A DNA stretch of 64,000 bases from Variovorax sp. OK212 (GCF_900112425.1 NZ_FOLP01000016.1:101518-165517), one strand, 5' to 3'; shown: positions 43,532 through 52,576, numbered from the stretch's first letter. Numbers and translations are program-made. Notes: generated from the letters alone by a model not told the origin.

Positions 43532-43933
43532 ATGGGAAGTACGCACCAAGAAGTTAGCGCCTCGCATGAGCCTGGCCCCGCACCCGCGCAAGAACCGGCG
43601 CGCAAGGCCTACACGCCGCTGTCAGCGGCCATCGACGTGGAGGCCTGCCTCGGCCTTCTCGAAGGCCGCTGGAAACTGGTGATCCTGTTCCATCTGTTCG
43701 ACGGCCAGGTGCAGCGCTTCTCCGACCTGGAAAAGCGCGTGACCGGCATCTCGCAGAAGATGCTCGCGCAGCAGCTGCGCCAGCTCGAGGCCGACGGCAT
43801 CGTGCTGCGCACCGTGCACTCGCAGGTGCCGCCGAAGGTCGACTACCGCTTGACGCCGTGGGGACAGCGGCTGTGCCCCGCGCTCGATGCGATGCTGAAG
43901 TGGGCCGAGCTCAGGGAACACTACGGCAGCTGA
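43532..43933 (+). CDS. HxlR-family transcriptional regulator
   Basis: A 133-residue winged-helix protein with HxlR features: VEACLGLLEGRWKLVILFHL, RFSDLEKRVTGISQKMLAQQLRQLE and YRLTPWGQRLCPAL. A redox- or electrophile-sensing Cys near the N-terminus (C39 region, DVEACLG) is conserved in many HxlR proteins. It is divergent from the SnoaL-SDR fusion gene, with only 55 bp between, so that gene is the probable target. Its 3' end overlaps the converging hypothetical gene by 13 bp. Confidence 0.85.
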   Translation: MGSTHQEVSASHEPGPAPAQEPARKAYTPLSAAIDVEACLGLLEGRWKLVILFHLFDGQVQRFSDLEKRVTGISQKMLAQQLRQLEADGIVLRTVHSQVPPKVDYRLTPWGQRLCPALDAMLKWAELREHYGS

Positions 43934-44316
43934 CGCGCCACCGGGACGTGCACGTCCCACTTCTGCGCCCGGTCGACGCTCCGCGCGCAGGTCACCGCGA
44001 TCAGGCGGCGGGTGTGCTCCGAGAGTTCGCCGCGCTTGTCGACCGACGACCAGCGAATCGTGTCCCACCGCGCGCCCAGCGGCACGGCGCACCTCGGCAC
44101 GAAGACCTTGAGGTTGGGCTCGCTCGCGTTCCACTTCGCCTCCCCCTTCGCGTTCTCGCTCGCGACGAACTCGCGCGCCTTCTCGCGAATCTCGTAGAGG
44201 CCCTGCACGGTGTCGTTCGAGCGCATGTCCTCGATGCCCGTCGCGGCATGGGCGTTCGCGAACGCGGTGAGCAGAAAAACAGAGACAGCGGAAAGAGCGG
44301 TGGTGCGGCTATGCAT
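43921..44316 (-). CDS. Small exported hypothetical protein
   Basis: A 131-residue protein with a signal peptide (TTALSAVSVFLLTAFANAHA) and a mature domain containing RSNDTVQGLYEIREKAREFVAS, a single Cys pair (PRCAVPLG, AVTCARSV) and DVHVPVARQLP. The two Cys probably form a disulphide in the periplasm. Its start overlaps the end of the LysR gene by 8 bp on the same strand, so they share a transcript. I do not recognise the family. Confidence 0.65.
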   Translation of the reverse strand: MHSRTTALSAVSVFLLTAFANAHAATGIEDMRSNDTVQGLYEIREKAREFVASENAKGEAKWNASEPNLKVFVPRCAVPLGARWDTIRWSSVDKRGELSEHTRRLIAVTCARSVDRAQKWDVHVPVARQLP

Positions 44317-45208
44317 GATTCGAAGCAGTGTCGTCGAAGTCTCCCTTGCGCAGCTTCAGCGCCACGTCGAAGAACGACGCCAGCACGCGGCTCTCGCGCC
44401 GGATCTGCAGGCAGTACAGGTAGGTCTGCGTCGCGGCGGGGTCGCCTTCGATGCGAACGGTGCGCAGGCGCGCATCGGGAATGAACTCCGCTTCCGACAC
44501 GGCCCCGATGCCGATGCCGCGCGCCGCCGCTTCGCGGATCGCCTCGCGGCTGCCGATTTCCATCGCGAGCTTCGGGCGCACGCCCGCGCGTGCGAACGCC
44601 TCGTCGAGCGCACGACGGGTGCTGGAGCCGCTTTCGCGCTGGAGCATCGGCTGCCCGTGCAGCTCTTCGAGCCGGACCTCGCCGCGGTTGGCAAAGGGAT
44701 GGTCGCGGTGAACGAACAGGATCAGCGCATGCCGCGCATACGGCGTGGCGCTGAAGCCCGGCGCCTCATGAAAGCGCGCCAGCACGCCGATGTCGACGGC
44801 ATACGCCTCGAGGTCCTTGAACACCGCCGACGAGTTGCCCATGCGGATCGACACGTCCAGCCGCGGATAGCGCTTGCGGTAGGCGTCGACCATCTCGATC
44901 ACGTGGAACGGGCCGACCGCGCCCAGCTTGAGCTCGCCCGACTGCAGGTCGCCGCTGTCGTGCAGCAGGTTGTACGAATCGAGCTCGAGCGACGCGATCT
45001 GCCGCGCGATGGGCAGCAGGCGCTCGCCCACGTCCGTGAGCTCGATGCGGTGCCCCTGCCGGTGGAACAGCATGACGTTGTGCTGCCGCTCCAGCGCCTG
45101 CACCTGCGTGGTCAGCGTGGGCTGGCTCAGGCCGACCGCGCGCGCGGCCGCGCTGAAGCTTCCGTGCTGGGCCACTGAGAGAAAAGCGCGAAGCCTGGCT
45201 GCCGTCAT
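44309..45208 (-). CDS. LysR regulator associated with aminoethylphosphonate catabolism
   Basis: A 299-residue LysR protein: RLRAFLSVAQHGSFSAAARA and LSQPTLTTQVQALE in the DNA-binding helix, and ELKLGAVGPFHVIEMVDAYR opening the effector domain. The divergent position relative to phnD, and the sequence type, fit the LysR group recorded beside 2-aminoethylphosphonate genes. The ATG at 45208 is preferred over an upstream TTG at 45238, since MTAARLRAF aligns with the family start. TGTGAC-N28-GTCACA in the intergenic region is a candidate site. Confidence 0.82.
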   Translation of the reverse strand: MTAARLRAFLSVAQHGSFSAAARAVGLSQPTLTTQVQALERQHNVMLFHRQGHRIELTDVGERLLPIARQIASLELDSYNLLHDSGDLQSGELKLGAVGPFHVIEMVDAYRKRYPRLDVSIRMGNSSAVFKDLEAYAVDIGVLARFHEAPGFSATPYARHALILFVHRDHPFANRGEVRLEELHGQPMLQRESGSSTRRALDEAFARAGVRPKLAMEIGSREAIREAAARGIGIGAVSEAEFIPDARLRTVRIEGDPAATQTYLYCLQIRRESRVLASFFDVALKLRKGDFDDTASNHA

Positions 45209-45230
45209 CCATAGATTATTTGAATGGTTC

Positions 45231-45270
45231 TGTGACAAATCCGTGATCGATCTGATATGCGGGTGTCACA
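45231..45270. promoter_or_regulatory. Inverted repeat in the divergent LysR/phnD region
   Basis: TGTGAC (45231-45236) and GTCACA (45265-45270) are perfectly complementary arms 28 bp apart, flanking the palindrome GATCGATC (45245-45252). They may be LysR contact sites controlling phnD and the regulator itself. Confidence 0.4.
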
Positions 45271-45351
45271 TAGCGTTCTTAGCCTTGGGGTAGTCCGAAG
45301 CCCACCGCCACTTCACGTCCCCCTGCCTCTCAGCCCCGCCTCATCCACGCC

Positions 45352-46221
45352 ATGAACACCCTTCCTCTTCTGCGCCGCAGCCTGGCCGCCCTTGCGCTCT
45401 GCGCCGTCGCCGCCGTGCCGGCCCTGGCCGCCCCGCCCCTCACCATCGGCCTGATCCCCGCCGAAGACTCGCAAGCCATGATCGAAAGCAGCCGCCAGGT
45501 GCTCGACAGCCTGCAGCAGCAGCTCGGCATGCCGGTGAAGCCCTTCGTGGCCACCGACTACAACGGCGTGATCGAAGCGCTGCGCTCCAGGAAGCTCGAC
45601 GTGGCCTACCTCGGCCCGTTCTCCTACGTGCTGGCCAACCAGGTCGCCGGCGTCGAAGCCTTCGCGGTCGCCGTGACGAAGAAGACGGGCCAGAGCTCGT
45701 ACAGGAGCGTGATCATTGCGCGCAAGGACAGCGGCCTCGCCAAGCCCGCCGACCTGAAGGGCCGCACCTTCGCCTTCGTCGACCCGACCTCCGCCTCCGG
45801 CCACCTGTTCCCCAAGGCGGGCCTGCTGCAGGCCGGCAACGACCCCGACACCTTCTTCGGCCGCGTGATCTTCTCGGGCTCGCACGACGCCAGCATCCTG
45901 GCCGTGGCCAACAAGAAGGTCGATGCCGCCGCGGTGGCCGACCGCATCCTCGCAAGCGCCATCGCCAAGGGCCAGGTGAAGGCCGACGAGCTCGAGATCG
46001 TCTGGTCGTCCAGCCCCATTCCCGAGTCGCCGATGGTCTGGCGCAAGGACCTCGACCCCGCGCTCAAGGCCAAGATCGCCAAGGCACTGGCCAACGTCAA
46101 AGACCTGCCGTGGGGCGACCAGGGCGTGCTCAACGGCTTTCAGCCGACCAGCGACGCGGCCTACGACGTGGTGCGCGACACCGCCAAGGTGCTCAAGCTC
46201 GACCTGCGGAGCATGAAGTGA
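45352..46221 (+). CDS. phnD: Phosphonate ABC transporter substrate-binding protein
   Basis: A 289-residue periplasmic binding protein with signal peptide (LAALALCAVAAVPALAA). It has the PhnD pattern: LTIGLIPAEDSQAM, VEALRSRKLDVAYLGPFSYV-type sequence, and FVDPTSASGHLFPKAGLL. The Ser/Thr-rich loop binds the phosphonate group. It overlaps phnC by GTGA. Likely ligands are 2-aminoethylphosphonate or a related alkylphosphonate. Confidence 0.92.
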   Translation: MNTLPLLRRSLAALALCAVAAVPALAAPPLTIGLIPAEDSQAMIESSRQVLDSLQQQLGMPVKPFVATDYNGVIEALRSRKLDVAYLGPFSYVLANQVAGVEAFAVAVTKKTGQSSYRSVIIARKDSGLAKPADLKGRTFAFVDPTSASGHLFPKAGLLQAGNDPDTFFGRVIFSGSHDASILAVANKKVDAAAVADRILASAIAKGQVKADELEIVWSSSPIPESPMVWRKDLDPALKAKIAKALANVKDLPWGDQGVLNGFQPTSDAAYDVVRDTAKVLKLDLRSMK

Positions 46222-47018
46222 TCCGCATCCGCCAGCTCACCAAGCGGTACGGCGACAACGCCGTGCTGCGCGGTGTGGACCTCGACGCGGCACCGGGCGA
46301 GTTCGTGGTGGTGCTCGGCGAGTCGGGTGCCGGCAAGTCGACCCTGCTGCGCTGCGTGAACCGCCTGGCCGTGGCCGACGGCGGCGAGCTCACCGTCGAC
46401 GGCATGGACGCGGTGAACTGCGCGGACACGCGCGCCCTGCGCCAGCGCGTGGCCATGATCTTCCAGCACCACAACGTGGTGCCGCGGCTCAGCGCATTGA
46501 AGAACGTGCTGACCGGCCGGCTGGGCGCGGTGTCGACGCTGGCGTCGGTCCTGCACTTCTTCAGCCGCGCGGACATCGCGCTGGCCCACGAGTGCCTGGG
46601 CCGCGTGGGCCTCGCGCACAAGGCGAACGAGCGCACCGATTCGCTCTCGGGCGGCCAGATGCAGCGCGTGGGCATCGCCCGCGCGCTGGCGCAGCAACCG
46701 CGCCTGATTCTTGCGGACGAACCGGTCGCGAGCCTCGACCCGCAGACCTCGCGCAAGGTGCTGCAGTACCTGCACGACGCCTCGCGCGACCTGGGCATCA
46801 CCGTGCTGTGCAACCTGCACCAGGTCGACTACGCGCGCGAGTTCGCCGACCGCATCGTCGGCCTCTCGCAAGGCCGCGTGGTCTTCGACGGCGCGCCGCG
46901 GGCCATGGGCCAGGACGACATCGACCGCATCTACCTGCCGCAACCCGAACCCGAACGCAAGGACCCGGCCCGCCCGCGGGCGCTGGCCATGCCGTCGATG
47001 GCCGGGCACGGAGGATGA
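46218..47018 (+). CDS. phnC: Phosphonate ABC transporter ATP-binding protein
   Basis: A 266-residue ATPase: Walker A GESGAGKST, signature LSGGQMQRVGIARAL, Walker B LILADEPVASLDP and switch His in LCNLHQVDYA. FQHHNVVPRLSALKNVLTGRLG is typical of PhnC. The GTG start overlaps the phnD stop. The C-terminal tail of about 25 residues is Pro/Ala-rich and dispensable-looking. Confidence 0.93.
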   Translation: MIRIRQLTKRYGDNAVLRGVDLDAAPGEFVVVLGESGAGKSTLLRCVNRLAVADGGELTVDGMDAVNCADTRALRQRVAMIFQHHNVVPRLSALKNVLTGRLGAVSTLASVLHFFSRADIALAHECLGRVGLAHKANERTDSLSGGQMQRVGIARALAQQPRLILADEPVASLDPQTSRKVLQYLHDASRDLGITVLCNLHQVDYAREFADRIVGLSQGRVVFDGAPRAMGQDDIDRIYLPQPEPERKDPARPRALAMPSMAGHGG

Positions 47019-47023
47019 CACCC

Positions 47024-47851
47024 ATGAACCCGCAGGAATCGACCAAATACGCCTGGACCGGCCCGGTGCCCGAAGGCCGCCGCAGCTGGGTGCAACTGCT
47101 CATCGGCGGCTGCGCGATCGCATGGGCGCTGCAGTGGAGCGCCGCCGGTGCGCAGCTCAGCTGGTCCGAACTCGCGGCGGGGCTGCCGCAGATCCTGGAC
47201 TTTCTAGGACGCACCCTGCCGCCCGACCTGAACATCCTGGGCCGGCTCATGGCGCCCGCGCTGGAGACCATCCAGATCGCGGTGTGGGGCACGCTGCTGG
47301 CCGTGGTGCCCGCCATTCCCCTTTCGTTCCTGGCCGCGCGCAACCTGCAGAGCAACCGCTGGGTGTACCAGAGCACGCGGCAGGCATTGAACGTGGTGCG
47401 CAGCATCAACGAGCTGATCCTGGCGCTGGTGTTCGTGTCGGCCGTGGGCCTGGGGCCGTTCCCCGGCGTGCTGGCGCTCGCGCTGCACGGCGCGGGCATG
47501 CTGGGCAAGTTCTTCGCCGATGCCATCGAGGAGATCGACCAGGGCCCGCTGGAGGCGCTGCGCGCCACCGGCGCGCGGCCGCTGCAGGTGATCGTGTTCG
47601 GCGTGCTGCCGCAGGTCGTCACCGCGTGGATCGCGGTGGTGCTCTACCGCTTCGAGGTGAACCTGCGTTCGGCCACGGTGCTGGGCATGGTGGGCGCGGG
47701 CGGCCTGGGCTTCGAGCTGGTGAGCAGCCTCAAGCTCTTTCGCTATCCCGAGACGGCCACCTGCATCATCGTGATCACCGTGATGGTGATCGTGGCGGAC
47801 ACGCTGTCGAGCCAGCTGCGCCACCGCATCCAGCGCAATGGCCGTCACTGA
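47024..47851 (+). CDS. phnE: Phosphonate ABC transporter permease
   Basis: A 275-residue permease. Hydrophobic segments at about 25-45, 80-105, 125-150, 195-225 and 245-265 fit the family. The EAA loop that contacts PhnC is EALRATGARPLQVIVFGVLP. The ATG at 47024 is preferred because GGAGG lies 9 bp upstream; an ATG at 47015 overlapping the phnC stop is the alternative but sits on top of the ribosome-binding site. A single permease gene is present. Confidence 0.92.
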   Translation: MNPQESTKYAWTGPVPEGRRSWVQLLIGGCAIAWALQWSAAGAQLSWSELAAGLPQILDFLGRTLPPDLNILGRLMAPALETIQIAVWGTLLAVVPAIPLSFLAARNLQSNRWVYQSTRQALNVVRSINELILALVFVSAVGLGPFPGVLALALHGAGMLGKFFADAIEEIDQGPLEALRATGARPLQVIVFGVLPQVVTAWIAVVLYRFEVNLRSATVLGMVGAGGLGFELVSSLKLFRYPETATCIIVITVMVIVADTLSSQLRHRIQRNGRH

Positions 47852-47897
47852 CATTTCCCTTCCGGTTCGCGGCTGCGCGACCCCTTCCTGAACCCCC

Positions 47898-48989
47898 ATG
47901 TGGACCTACTGCAACCCCGTCGATGTGCATGCCGGCTGCGGCTCGCTCGATGAACTCCCCCGCCTGCTGGGCGAACGCCGCGCGATCCTCATCGCGTTCC
48001 CTGAAGCGATCGCGCTCGGCCTGGTCGGCCGAGTGCGCGGCCTGCTGGGCGAGCGGCTCGCCGCCGTCGAGACCGAGGTGCTGCCGAACCCCGACGTGGC
48101 CTGGCTCGCGCCCATGTACGAGCGGCTGTGGCGCGACCATGCCGATGTCGACTGCGTCGTCGCGCTCGGCGGCGGCAGCGTGATCGACTGCGCCAAGGTC
48201 ATGCTCACGCGCCCGGCCACCGGGCGCTTCGACGAGCTGCTGGCGGTGCTCGAAGGCGCGAAGCCTGCTGCGGCTTCGCTGGGCCGGCATCGCCGGCTGC
48301 TGGCCATTCCGACCACCGCGGGCACCGGCAGCGAAGTGACGCCGTGGGCCACCGTGTGGGACCAGGCGCGCGCGCGCAAGCTGTCGCTTCATCTGCCGTG
48401 GACCTGGCCCGAGGCCGCCATCGTCGATGCCGACCTGATGCTGAGCCTGCCGCACGCGGCCACGCTGGCCAGCGGGCTCGATGCGCTGTCGCACGCGCTG
48501 GAGTCGCTGTGGAACGTGCACCGCAACCCGGTGTCGGCCAGCCTGGCCGTGAGCGCGGCGCGCAGCATCGTCGCCACGCTGCCGGCCTTGCTGGCGCAGC
48601 CGGCCAGCGCCGAGCTGCGCGAGCGGCTCGCCACCGCGGCACTGCAGGCCGGGCTTGCGTTCTCGAACACGCGAACGGCGCTCGCGCATTCGCTGTCCTA
48701 CGACATCACGCTCAGCCACGGCACGCCGCACGGCATCGCGTGTTCTTTCAGCCTGCCGCGGATCATGCGGCTGGCGGCCGGGCGCGACGCCGGGCTCGAC
48801 GCGCTGCTGCTCTCGGTGTTCGATGCCGGGCACATCGACGAGGCCGTGGCGACGCTGTCGGGCTTCCTGGCAAGCCTGGGCGTGAGCGTCGATCCGGCGC
48901 ACTACGGCATTGCCGAATCGGACTGGAACGACCGCATCCAGCAAGCCCTGGCCGGCGCACGCGGGCGCAATTTCATCGCCGCGGCCTGA
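47898..48989 (+). CDS. Phosphonate-associated iron-containing alcohol dehydrogenase
   Basis: A 363-residue group III (iron-dependent) alcohol dehydrogenase. The NAD-binding loop is VALGGGSVIDCAKVM and IPTTAGTGSEVTPWATV. The metal-ligand region has SGLDALSHALESLWN, then TALAHSLSYDITLSHGTPHG. The group is recorded as associated with phosphonate metabolism. In this setting it may oxidise 2-hydroxyethylphosphonate to phosphonoacetaldehyde, or the reverse; PhpC does the reverse reaction. It lies between the transporter and phnX. Confidence 0.85.
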   Translation: MWTYCNPVDVHAGCGSLDELPRLLGERRAILIAFPEAIALGLVGRVRGLLGERLAAVETEVLPNPDVAWLAPMYERLWRDHADVDCVVALGGGSVIDCAKVMLTRPATGRFDELLAVLEGAKPAAASLGRHRRLLAIPTTAGTGSEVTPWATVWDQARARKLSLHLPWTWPEAAIVDADLMLSLPHAATLASGLDALSHALESLWNVHRNPVSASLAVSAARSIVATLPALLAQPASAELRERLATAALQAGLAFSNTRTALAHSLSYDITLSHGTPHGIACSFSLPRIMRLAAGRDAGLDALLLSVFDAGHIDEAVATLSGFLASLGVSVDPAHYGIAESDWNDRIQQALAGARGRNFIAAA

Positions 48990-49026
48990 ACGCCGCACGT
49001 TCTTTCACCTTACCCTTACCGACACC

Positions 49027-49857
49027 ATGAACGCACCTACGACCCCCACCGCCCTGCCCGCGCACCAGCTCCAGGCCGTCATCTTCGACTGGGCCGGCAC
49101 GCTGGTGGACTTCGGCTCGCTCGCGCCCACGCAGATCTTCGTGGAAGCCTTCGCCAGCTTCGGCATCGAGATCAGCCTGGCGCAGGCGCGCGGCCCCATG
49201 GGCCTGTCGAAGCGCGACCACATCCGCACGCTGCTCGAGGAACCCGCGATCCATGCGCAGTGGGTCGAGCGCTTCGGCGCGGCGCCGGGCTCGAAGGACA
49301 TCGACGCGCTGTACGAGCGCTTCATGCCCATGCAGATCGACAAGGTGGGCGAGTATTCGCAGCCCATTCCGGGCGCCATCGACACGCTCGCATGGCTGCG
49401 CGCGCAGGGCCTGAAGATCGGCTCGTGCTCGGGCTACCCGCGCCAGGTGCTCGACGTGCTGCTGCCGCTCGCGGCCAAGGCCGGCATCGTGCCCGACCAC
49501 GTGGTGGCGGGCGACGAGCTGCCGGCCGGCGGCCGCCCCGGCCCCTACATGGCATTGGCCAACGTGCTGGCCCTGAAGGTGGGCGACGTGCGCGCCTGCA
49601 TCAAGGTGGACGACACCACGCCCGGCATCGAGGAAGGCCGCAACGCGGGCATGTGGTGCGTCGGCCTGACGCTCTCGGGCAACGAGGTGGGCCTGACCGA
49701 AGAGGCGCTGAACAAGCTGCCCGCGGCCGAACGCGAAGCGCTGCGCGCCGGTGCCGAGCAGCGGCTGCGCGCGGCCGGCGCACACATCGTGATCGACAGC
49801 GTGGCCGACCTGCCGCGCGCCGTGCACGAGATCGCGCGGCTGCAGCGCGAAGCCTGA
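49027..49857 (+). CDS. phnX: Phosphonoacetaldehyde hydrolase (phosphonatase)
   Basis: A 276-residue HAD-superfamily enzyme that splits phosphonoacetaldehyde to acetaldehyde and phosphate. The nucleophile is D21 in IFDWAGTLVDFG and the Schiff-base Lys is K62 in GLSKRDHIRTLL, 41 residues apart as in the Bacillus enzyme. IGSCSGYPRQVLDVLLP and IKVDDTTPGIEEGRNAGMW complete the HAD motifs. Its usual partner phnW is not in the window. It is last in the phosphonate unit. Confidence 0.94.
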   Translation: MNAPTTPTALPAHQLQAVIFDWAGTLVDFGSLAPTQIFVEAFASFGIEISLAQARGPMGLSKRDHIRTLLEEPAIHAQWVERFGAAPGSKDIDALYERFMPMQIDKVGEYSQPIPGAIDTLAWLRAQGLKIGSCSGYPRQVLDVLLPLAAKAGIVPDHVVAGDELPAGGRPGPYMALANVLALKVGDVRACIKVDDTTPGIEEGRNAGMWCVGLTLSGNEVGLTEEALNKLPAAEREALRAGAEQRLRAAGAHIVIDSVADLPRAVHEIARLQREA

Positions 49858-49860
49858 GGC

Positions 49861-50103
49861 TCAGCGCATCGGCCGGAAGGCCGCGCGCACTTTCTCATCG
49901 AGTTTCTCGCCGGCTTCCTCGCTGAACAAGGCCGGCGCTGGCGGCGGCATTGTCCGAGCGATTTGTCCGGGCTCGGTGTCCTTCGAAGGGCGCAGCATGG
50001 CGAGGGCGCCGGCGCCGCTCGACATGGCGCTGAAGACCATCGACGTGACGAGCCGGTGACGGCGGGAAGGAGCGCGTGAGCGGGAAGGCGTGAGGTCGTC
50101 CAT
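49861..50103 (-). CDS. Small hypothetical protein
   Basis: An 80-residue basic, Pro/Ser-rich protein with RHRLVTSMVFSAMSSGAGALAML, a weak hydrophobic stretch that could insert in the membrane, and a charged C-terminus (SEEAGEKLDEKVRAAFR). An AGGAG lies before the ATG at 50103. It abuts the converging phnX gene (3 bp). I do not recognise it; the support is the Shine-Dalgarno and uninterrupted frame. Confidence 0.45.
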   Translation of the reverse strand: MDDLTPSRSRAPSRRHRLVTSMVFSAMSSGAGALAMLRPSKDTEPGQIARTMPPPAPALFSEEAGEKLDEKVRAAFRPMR

Positions 50104-50343
50104 GCCGGGTTCTCCTGGTGTTCTCGGGTTTCGGGAGCCCCGATCGAAGAAGCCGGACGTATCTCGAATGTGTGCACCCGCGGCCGATTCGAATGGGCGT
50201 GTACCTGCCGCGAATGGCGATACACGGCCATGCAAAACAGCGGCGCAATGTGCAAGACGCGCCGGCCGCGCGCTGCCACAGTGCCTCATCCCTTGGTAGG
50301 CCTGCACGCACCCGGCGTGCAATAGCCCTGTACCAATGGGGTG
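50104..50343. other. Intergenic region upstream of the catalase gene
   Basis: Together with the promoter segment this makes about 300 bp without a supported gene. It holds several CGAATG(G/T)-type hexamers but no clear OxyR box that I can read. The only element I can propose is the sigma-70-like promoter at 50344-50371. Confidence 0.45.
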
Positions 50344-50371
50344 TTGACGCGCGCGACAGGGTCCGTAGAGT
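50344..50371 (+). promoter_or_regulatory. Possible sigma-70 promoter of the catalase gene
   Basis: TTGACG (50344-50349) and TAGAGT (50366-50371) are separated by 16 bp, giving a plausible -35/-10 pair with a transcript start near 50378 and a short leader to the ATG at 50408. The GTAGAGTTGCA segment recurs at 52865-52875 before the FAD monooxygenase. Confidence 0.45.
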
Positions 50372-50407
50372 TGCAGCGTCCTCCACTTCGCACAACGAGA
50401 ACCCCCC

Positions 50408-51868
50408 ATGAGCAATCCGCCCGACACCTCGAAGAAGACACCGCTGACCACCGCCTTCGGCGCGCCCGTGGTCGACAACCAGAACAGCCTCACCGCAGGC
50501 CCGCGAGGCCCCGTGCTGATGCAGGACGTGTGGCTCCTCGAGAAGCTCGCCAACCTGAACCGCGAGATCATTCCCGAGCGCCGCATGCATGCGAAGGGCT
50601 CCGGCGCGTTCGGCACCTTCACCGTCACGCACGACATCAGCCGCTATACGCGCGCCAGGCTCTTCAGCGCCGTGGGCAAGAAGACCGAGATGTTCGCCCG
50701 CTTCACCACCGTGGCCGGCGAGCGCGGCGCGGCCGACGCCGAGCGCGACATCCGCGGCTTCGCGCTGAAGTTCTACACGGAAGAAGGCAACTGGGACATG
50801 GTGGGCAACAACACGCCGGTGTTCTTCCTGCGCGACCCGCGCAAGTTCCCCGACCTGAACAAGGCCGTGAAGCGCGATCCCCGGACCAACATGCGCAGCG
50901 CCACCAACAACTGGGACTTCTGGACGCTGCTGCCCGAGGCGCTGCACCAGGTCACCATCGTGATGAGCGACCGCGGCATTCCGGCCAGCTACCGCCACAT
51001 GCACGGCTTCGGCTCGCACACCTACAGCTTCGTGAGCGCGCAGAACGAGCGCTTCTGGGTCAAGTTCCACTTCAAGACGCAGCAGGGCATCAAGAACCTC
51101 ACCGACGCCGAGGCCACGGCCGTGGTGGGCGGCGACCGCGAGAGCCACCAGCGCGACCTGTTCGACTCGATCGAACGCGGCGACTTCCCCAAGTGGACGC
51201 TGTATGTGCAGGTGATGCCCGAGGCCGACGCCGAGAAGGTGCCTTACCACCCCTTCGACCTCACCAAGATCTGGCCCAAGAAGGACTACCCGCTGATCGA
51301 AGTGGGCGTGATGGAGCTCAACCGCAATTCCGAGAACTTCTTCGCCGACGTGGAGCAGAGCGCCTTCGCGCCCAACAACCTGGTGCCCGGCATCAGCGTG
51401 TCACCCGACAAGATGCTGCAGGCGCGCCTGTTCGCTTATTCGGACGCACAACGCTACCGCCTGGGCGTGAACCACCACCAGATTCCGGTGAACGCGCCGC
51501 GCTGCCCCGTGCACAGCGACCACCGCGACGGCACCATGCGCGTGGACGGCAACTACGGCGGCCTGCCGCACTACGAACCCAACAGCTTCGGCCAGTGGCA
51601 GGAACAGCCCGACTACCGCGAGCCGCCGCTCAAGCTGCGCGGCGACGCCGACTTCTGGAACTTCCGCGAGGACGATGCCGACTACTTCAAGCAGCCCGGC
51701 GACCTGTTCCGCCTGATGAAGCCCGAGCAGCAGCAGGTGCTGTTCGAGAACACCGCGCGCGCCATGGGCGATGCGCCGGAGTTCATCAAGCGCCGCCACA
51801 TCGACAACTGCAGCAAGGCCGACCCGGCCTACGGCGCGGGCGTGGCGAAGGCGCTGAACCTCCTCTGA
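50408..51868 (+). CDS. katA: Monofunctional haem catalase (small-subunit, clade 3)
   Basis: A 486-residue catalase of the small-subunit NADPH-binding type. The catalytic His is H61 in RRMHAKGSGAFGTF and the Asn is N134 in GNNTPVFFLRD. The haem-ligand Tyr is in RLFAYSDAQRYRLG. It dismutates hydrogen peroxide to water and oxygen. With katG this gives two unrelated peroxide-removing enzymes in one window, perhaps matching the many oxidases around them. The symbol is by family; other paralogue names are possible. Confidence 0.95.
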   Translation: MSNPPDTSKKTPLTTAFGAPVVDNQNSLTAGPRGPVLMQDVWLLEKLANLNREIIPERRMHAKGSGAFGTFTVTHDISRYTRARLFSAVGKKTEMFARFTTVAGERGAADAERDIRGFALKFYTEEGNWDMVGNNTPVFFLRDPRKFPDLNKAVKRDPRTNMRSATNNWDFWTLLPEALHQVTIVMSDRGIPASYRHMHGFGSHTYSFVSAQNERFWVKFHFKTQQGIKNLTDAEATAVVGGDRESHQRDLFDSIERGDFPKWTLYVQVMPEADAEKVPYHPFDLTKIWPKKDYPLIEVGVMELNRNSENFFADVEQSAFAPNNLVPGISVSPDKMLQARLFAYSDAQRYRLGVNHHQIPVNAPRCPVHSDHRDGTMRVDGNYGGLPHYEPNSFGQWQEQPDYREPPLKLRGDADFWNFREDDADYFKQPGDLFRLMKPEQQQVLFENTARAMGDAPEFIKRRHIDNCSKADPAYGAGVAKALNLL

Positions 51869-51922
51869 GCCGATGCCCGGGCCGCGGCTTCGGCTGCGGC
51901 CGCCTTCGAGAGGACAGACCAG

Positions 51923-52576
51923 ATGGCTCGATTCGTTCTGGTGCCGGGTGGCTGGCACGGCGGCTGGGCATTCGACGCGGTAGGCCGGGCGCTGTCGAAC
52001 GAAGGCCACGAGGTCCAGGCGCTCACGCTCTCGGGGCTGGGCGACGAGCCCGCGAACGGCGCCAACCTCGAGCGCCACATCGGCGAGGCGGTGCAGGCGC
52101 TTCGCGGGCGCGACGCGCCTGCCGTGCTGGTCGGTCATTCGTACGGGGGCATGGTCATCACCGGCGCGGCGGACCGGGCGCCTTCGCGCGTGAAGGCGCT
52201 CGTCTATGCCGATGCCTATGTGCCGGACAGCGGCGCATCGCTCTGGTCGCTCACCACGCCGAACTACCGGGAACGTTTCATCGCGGGCGTGGCTGCGGAT
52301 GGCCTGACCTGCGCGCCGGCAGCCCACCTCGACAAGCGATGCCGGCCTCATCCGATCGCCACCTTCCTGCAGACGATCGAGCTGAGCGGCGATTGGCGCG
52401 GCGTTCGCAGCAAGGCCTTCATCGCTGCGTTCGGCTGGGAAGGAAGCCCGTTCATCGCGCTGTACGAGCGCTTTCGGCTGGACCCTGAATGGGCGACGTA
52501 TCGGCTTGAGTGCGCGCACGATATTCCGCGGCTGGCTCCCGACGCCTTCGCGAAAATTCTCCTGGCGTACGCATAG
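51923..52576 (+). CDS. Alpha/beta hydrolase
   Basis: A 217-residue alpha/beta hydrolase. The oxyanion region is LVPGGWHGGWAFDAVGRAL, the nucleophile elbow is VLVGHSYGGMVI, and the catalytic His is in CAHDIPRLAPDAFAKILL near the C-terminus. These match plant methylesterase/hydroxynitrile lyase-type esterases found in bacteria as EstC-like proteins. The ATG follows GAGAGGACAGACCAG. Directly after its stop begins the tail of a different hydrolase (see the pseudogene). Confidence 0.85.
   Translation: MARFVLVPGGWHGGWAFDAVGRALSNEGHEVQALTLSGLGDEPANGANLERHIGEAVQALRGRDAPAVLVGHSYGGMVITGAADRAPSRVKALVYADAYVPDSGASLWSLTTPNYRERFIAGVAADGLTCAPAAHLDKRCRPHPIATFLQTIELSGDWRGVRSKAFIAAFGWEGSPFIALYERFRLDPEWATYRLECAHDIPRLAPDAFAKILLAYA

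Noticed and set aside
45209..45238. TTG start for the phosphonate LysR gene
   Set aside because: It adds 10 residues before the conserved helix-turn-helix; the ATG at 45208 matches the usual LysR N-terminus.
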